A stretch of 64,000 nt of DNA from Fontibacterium medardense (lineage in GTDB: Bacteria; Pseudomonadota; Alphaproteobacteria; Pelagibacterales; Pelagibacteraceae), in contig OZ249404.1 in NCBI GenBank assembly GCA_965235075.1, forward strand, positions 124,001-188,000, written 5' to 3'. The translations under genes were made by a program, and so were the position numbers. Under the pieces are notes generated by a model. It worked only from the letters and a program-made list of their open reading frames with translations, was not told the DNA's origin and made no database searches. Positions 60,131 through 64,000 of this stretch are shown piece after piece. Position 1 is the first letter of the stretch. Each line of letters begins with the position of its first letter.

Positions 60131-60330
60131 ACCCAACATCATCAAATAAGTATCAGATATCAACGATAATTGAAAGAGTGTGTAGTAGAGTGTGTAGTGA
60201 GATTTCAGTTTTTTGCAAAATTTATGTAACGAAAATAATAATTAGTGTGTAGTAAAATTATTATATACGCAATTGCGTAACTTCGTAAATACGATAATTA
60301 AAGGTATTGTGGTTTTAGAACACGCATAAA

Positions 60331-60362
60331 AAAAGACCAGAAAAATTAATCTCTAGTCTTTT
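60331..60362 (-). terminator. Hairpin terminator after the 31-codon frame
   Basis: AAAAGACCAGA pairs with TCTAGTCTTTT with one mismatch, and on the minus strand it is followed by a T run (plus-strand A run at 60328-60334). It would end minus-strand transcripts inside the ssrA island. Confidence 0.6.
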
Positions 60363-60376
60363 AATATAAAAAGAAT

Positions 60377-60472
60377 TTAAGCCTTTTGTTTTTTCTTTCT
60401 TGTGTAATAGTCTTTGTATAACTCAGTATGTTTCTTCAATGCGAATTGTTGGTCTGAAGTTTTTATGGTCAC
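60377..60472 (-). CDS. 31-codon frame with terminator, possibly a gene 3'-end relic
   Basis: The minus-strand frame from a GTG (60470-60472) reads VTIKTSDQQFALKKHTELYK followed by DYYTRKKKQKA. It is followed by a hairpin (60331-60362, 11-bp arms with one mismatch) and a T run on the minus strand. A stop codon lies directly upstream in frame. The good terminator and biased composition suggest the tail of a lost gene, but I do not recognise the family. Confidence 0.35.
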   Translation of the reverse strand: MTIKTSDQQFALKKHTELYKDYYTRKKKQKA

Positions 60473-60523
60473 CTATAAATTTTCTTGGAGTTATGCTTGT
60501 CTTTAATCTTTGATATCTTGCGC

Positions 60524-60651
60524 AGCTGCAGACGACCAGGACTTGCAAACTTATCAGAAAGTGGCGTTAGAGCGAGTATGCTTATGGCATTTGGCAGGAT
60601 ACAGCAATATGGCAACTGTACAACTCTACATTGACTTACGTCCTGCTATGA

Positions 60652-60677
<26 letters not shown>
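60524..60677 (+). pseudogene. C-terminal relic of a tyrosine recombinase (integrase), frameshifted
   Basis: The frame at 60524 reads SCRRPGLANLSESGVRASML and then MA. Shifting one base at about 60590 continues LAGYSNMATVQLYIDLRPAM and IKAVVDLI, then TAG at 60675-60677. LAGHxNxxTTQxYID...MxKAAVxLI is the usual C-terminus of phage-type integrases, including the catalytic Tyr in YID. The G-H is replaced by G-Y, and both the 5' part and the frame are lost. It ends inside the acetyltransferase 3' end on the other strand. Confidence 0.8.
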
Positions 60678-61373
<696 letters not shown>

Positions 61374-61389
<16 letters not shown>

Positions 61390-61622
61390 CCCGGTGCCCC
61401 GGACCGTGCTTATCTAATTAATAAATTAATTAGGCAGCGAGAGCAAATTTATCATTTGCGTTTATATTTTAGTCCTTTACGGTGGTACTATACCGGACGA
61501 AAGAAAAGCCTTTAGACATTAGTCGATTCTATTTCACCCCCATAAGTTGAAATTGGTGGAGGTGCAGGGTACCGCCCCCTGGTCCTCAATGTTTATTACG
61601 AATCTCGTTTATCGTCATAGTT
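61374..61622 (-). ncRNA. ssrA: tmRNA, permuted two-piece form
   Basis: On the minus strand the acceptor piece comes first and ends with CCTCCACCA (CCA at 61555-61557). Twelve spacer bases follow (61543-61554), then the coding piece starts GGGGGTGAAATAGAATCGAC at 61542. GGGGGTG pairs with CACCTCC of the acceptor (one G-U). The tag frame at 61430-61459 encodes ANDKFALAA then TAA. Near the 3' end, CGGT/ACCG with GGGGC (61396-61400) pairing GCCCC (61376-61380) makes a pseudoknot. The 5' limit is approximate. Confidence 0.93.
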
Positions 61623-61700
61623 GGAAAACCAACATTAATAATATAAGACTTTGAATCGCTAAATTAAAGATATATTTAAAATCTAAGCTTTTCTAAGACA

Positions 61701-62651
61701 ATGGAACTAACTTCTGAACAAAAAAAAGAAATTCAAGAACAGCAATCGCAAAGTAACTCTACAAAAAGAGTAACCTCTCCCGAACTTGAAAAGGTTCTTT
61801 ATGAAGCAATTCCAGTTCTAGATCATGGATTTATAAGAGTCATAGATTACATGGGTGATGACAGTTCAATTGTTCAATCTGCAAGAGTTTCTTATGGAAA
61901 GGGAACTAAGAAAGTCTCAACAGATGAAGGTCTGATAAGATATTTAATGAGGCATTGGCATAGCACTCCATTTGAAATGTGCGAGATTAAGTACCACGTA
62001 AAGCTTCCAATTTTTATAGCAAGACAGTGGATTAGACATAGAACTGCTAATGTAAACGAGTACTCAGCAAGATACTCTATATTGGATAAAGAGTTTTATA
62101 TTCCAGCAAAAGAGCAATTATCAGCACAGGCAACTAACAACCGTCAAGGTCGAGGTGATTTGATTACGGGGCAACAAGCCGATGAAGTTCTTAAAATTTT
62201 AAAAGATGATGCAGTAAGAACCTATGACAATTATGAAAAAATGTTGAATGAAAGATTTGATGGAACAGTTATTGATGAAAAAAAATCTGGTCTAGCAAGA
62301 GAACTTGCAAGAATGAATTTAACATTAAATTCATATACCCAGTGGTATTGGAAAACGGATCTTTTAAATCTTATGAATTTTTTATTTTTAAGAGGAGATA
62401 GTCATGCACAGTATGAAATTAGGGTTTATGCTGAGAAGATGTTAGATACAGTTAAAAAATGGGTTCCAATCACCCATGCAGCATTTTTAGATTATAGAGT
62501 TGGAGCTGCTCATTTATCATCAAAAGGATTAAAAATTGTAAAATCAATGATCAATGGAAATAAAGTCAGTTATGAAGATTCTGGACTTAGTAAAAGAGAG
62601 TGGAATGAATTAATGGAAGTAATAGATAAAAAAAATCTTACAGTTATTTAA
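61701..62651 (+). CDS. thyX: FAD-dependent thymidylate synthase
   Basis: Makes dTMP from dUMP with folate and FADH2. The 316-residue protein has the ThyX motif RHRTANVNEYSARY near residue 110, the MRHWHSTPFEMCEIKYHVKLP approach, and FFLRxDxHAQYEIRVYA. It starts at the ATG at 61701, just clear of the ssrA 5' region. It converges with the Mrp-type gene, overlapping by 8 bases. Confidence 0.95.
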   Translation: MELTSEQKKEIQEQQSQSNSTKRVTSPELEKVLYEAIPVLDHGFIRVIDYMGDDSSIVQSARVSYGKGTKKVSTDEGLIRYLMRHWHSTPFEMCEIKYHVKLPIFIARQWIRHRTANVNEYSARYSILDKEFYIPAKEQLSAQATNNRQGRGDLITGQQADEVLKILKDDAVRTYDNYEKMLNERFDGTVIDEKKSGLARELARMNLTLNSYTQWYWKTDLLNLMNFLFLRGDSHAQYEIRVYAEKMLDTVKKWVPITHAAFLDYRVGAAHLSSKGLKIVKSMINGNKVSYEDSGLSKREWNELMEVIDKKNLTVI

Positions 62652-63474
62652 TTATTTTTGTAATTTTATTTGCAATTTCTAAAAACAGTTTTGAAACTTT
62701 ATGATCTTTAAATTGATCTACAAAGGGTGATCCTTCATCTGAGTTTTTTCTAAGATTAATATTAATTGGTATTTGTCCTAAAAGTTCAATATTAAATTTA
62801 TTTGCTATATTTTTTCCCCCATCTTTTCCAAATATAAAATGTTCAACACCATCTTCCGATGTAAAACTTGTCATGTTTTCAATAATACCTATTATTTTAA
62901 CATTAGTTTTTTTAAACATTTCAATTCCTCTTTTTACGTCAATGATGGCAATATCTTGAGGAGTTGTGATGATGACAGCTCCATCAATATCTATTTCTTG
63001 AGAAAAAGTTAATAAAGCGTCACCGGTTCCTGGAGGCATATCAATAATTAGAAAATCAACATTGTCCCATAAAACTTTACTAACAAAAGTTTTTATAGTG
63101 CTAGCAACCATTGGGCCTCTCCAGATCATAGGAGTTTCCTCTGAAATCATAAATCCAATCGACATACATTGGATGTCAAATTTCTTTATTGGAATTAAAT
63201 TTAGATCATCATCACTTTTAGGTTTTTCTGAAACACCCATCATTTTAGGAATAGAAGGGCCATAAATATCAGCATCTAAGATACCAACATTGTATTTTAA
63301 ATTTTTAAGTGTGATTGCAAGGTTGACAGCAATAGTTGATTTTCCAACGCCACCTTTGCCACTTGAAACAGCAATAATTTTTTTTACCCCATTTATTTTG
63401 TTTTTTTTAAATTGAGTTTTGGGGGAAATCTGATCTATAAAACTCTTACTAAGATTTGCTTCTTTTTCAGTCAT
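62644..63474 (-). CDS. Mrp/ApbC-family iron-sulfur cluster carrier ATPase
   Basis: A 276-residue P-loop ATPase that helps deliver Fe-S clusters. It has the deviant Walker A SSGKGGVGKSTIAVNLA near residue 37, the LDADIYGPSIPKMMG and IDMPPGTGDALLTF switch motifs, and FGKDGGKNIANKF. The N-terminal MIP18-like domain of longer Mrp proteins is absent. It is divergent from hflK with 71 bases between. Confidence 0.92.
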   Translation of the reverse strand: MTEKEANLSKSFIDQISPKTQFKKNKINGVKKIIAVSSGKGGVGKSTIAVNLAITLKNLKYNVGILDADIYGPSIPKMMGVSEKPKSDDDLNLIPIKKFDIQCMSIGFMISEETPMIWRGPMVASTIKTFVSKVLWDNVDFLIIDMPPGTGDALLTFSQEIDIDGAVIITTPQDIAIIDVKRGIEMFKKTNVKIIGIIENMTSFTSEDGVEHFIFGKDGGKNIANKFNIELLGQIPININLRKNSDEGSPFVDQFKDHKVSKLFLEIANKITKIIK

Positions 63475-63545
63475 TTTGGCGCATTGTAATTTTCTTTTAA
63501 ATAACCACTTATACCTATATTAATAAGGCTATTTTTTAAAATAAT

Positions 63546-64000
63546 ATGTCATTAATAGAGACTAATAATACTAAAGATATCTTAAAAAAAGAATCTCCTT
63601 GGGGCTCCCCTAACAAAAGTAACAAGCAGCCAAGTTCTAATAATTCTGATGACATGGAGGATTTAGCAAAAAAATTTCAAGATGGTCTAAAGAATATGTT
63701 TGGTGGATCTTCAAAAACTCCAGATGTAAAAAAACCAATTACACTTTTTATAATCGGAGCAATTGCTGTTTGGGCTTTAAGTGGATTTTATAGAGTTGAT
63801 GCAGACGAACAAGGAGTTGTCCTAAGATTTGGAAAATATACCAACATGACTCAACCAGGATTAAATTATCATCTTCCTTATCCAATTGAGTCTGTAATGA
63901 CGCCAAAAGTTACTAGAGTAAATAGAATTGATGTTGGATTTAGATCTTCAAACGACAGCTCTAGATCTGGAGCTATAAGTGAAATTAAAGAAGAGAGCGC
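63546..64000 (+). CDS. hflK: FtsH protease activity modulator HflK (3' end outside window)
   Basis: Membrane protein that with HflC regulates FtsH. The visible 151 residues start MSLIETNNTKDILKKESPWG. They show the Gly/Pro/Asn-rich cytoplasmic stretch with GSPNKSNKQP, the single transmembrane helix ITLFIIGAIAVWALSGFY, and the start of the SPFH/band-7 domain, RVDADEQGVVLRFGKYTNMTQPGLNYHLPYPIE. The frame continues off the right edge. Confidence 0.93.
   Translation, partial: MSLIETNNTKDILKKESPWGSPNKSNKQPSSNNSDDMEDLAKKFQDGLKNMFGGSSKTPDVKKPITLFIIGAIAVWALSGFYRVDADEQGVVLRFGKYTNMTQPGLNYHLPYPIESVMTPKVTRVNRIDVGFRSSNDSSRSGAISEIKEES

Overview
The window is a low-GC alphaproteobacterial chromosome segment. 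The 16S gene, the two-piece (permuted) tmRNA, very short intergenic gaps and the order 16S - tRNA-Ile - tRNA-Ala - 23S followed far away by 5S all point to the SAR11 group (Pelagibacterales). I cannot fix the subclade by reading alone.

Region 1 (1-27718) is ordinary core genome: rpsA-cmk-aroA, rlmN, a sulfur amino acid cluster (metY facing osmC-like, metX, cysK), a peroxiredoxin and Lrp regulator, a TorF-type porin, a TPP riboswitch controlling an SSS-family transporter (thiV-like), a CDF transporter, an Old Yellow Enzyme, ubiG, then lysC-ispG-prfA-prmC and an M23 peptidase.

Region 2 (27719-32805) holds the rRNA operon: a promoter, leader hairpin and boxA, 16S, tRNA-Ile(GAT), tRNA-Ala(TGC) and 23S. 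RNase III-type processing stems enclose both large rRNAs.

Region 3 (32806-49666) separates 23S from 5S and is a hypervariable surface-polysaccharide island. It is modular. An extremely AT-rich minus-strand operon (aminotransferase, glycosyltransferase, ATP-grasp, HAD) is bounded on its right by a second copy of the last ~60 nt of 23S plus its 3' processing arm (37359-37455). A plus-strand cluster follows: gmd, fcl, a conspicuously GC-richer PglK-like ABC flippase, several glycosyltransferases, sugar epimerases, a His-for-Lys sugar 3-dehydratase (ColD/RfbH type), a Wzy/ligase-like membrane protein and a polyprenyl-phosphate sugar transferase. tRNA-fMet and 5S close the region.

Region 4 (50004-58004) returns to core genes: an epimerase, rpmJ, a small cytochrome oxidase subunit IV, rpsU (apparently with an AUU start), mrdA-rodA, a DUF218 protein, an EamA transporter, a 2-hydroxyacid dehydrogenase, ccdA and grxC.

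Region 5 (58010-61625) is a second accessory island, abutting the 3' end of the permuted tmRNA gene ssrA (minus strand, tag ANDKFALAA). The ssrA 3' end occurs three times (one genuine, two displaced copies at 60114 and 58012). A frameshifted C-terminal tyrosine-recombinase relic lies between the copies, so the region looks like a tandem array of decayed elements integrated at ssrA. Cargo is an FkbM methyltransferase, a frameshifted methyltransferase, and a hexapeptide acetyltransferase whose first codons are a 14-unit CA repeat, a candidate phase-variable switch.

Region 6 (61701-64000) is core: thyX, an Mrp-type ATPase and the start of hflK. The strongest finding is that both islands lie at the 3' end of a stable-RNA gene and leave duplicated RNA-gene ends, which suggests how SAR11 hypervariable regions are built.
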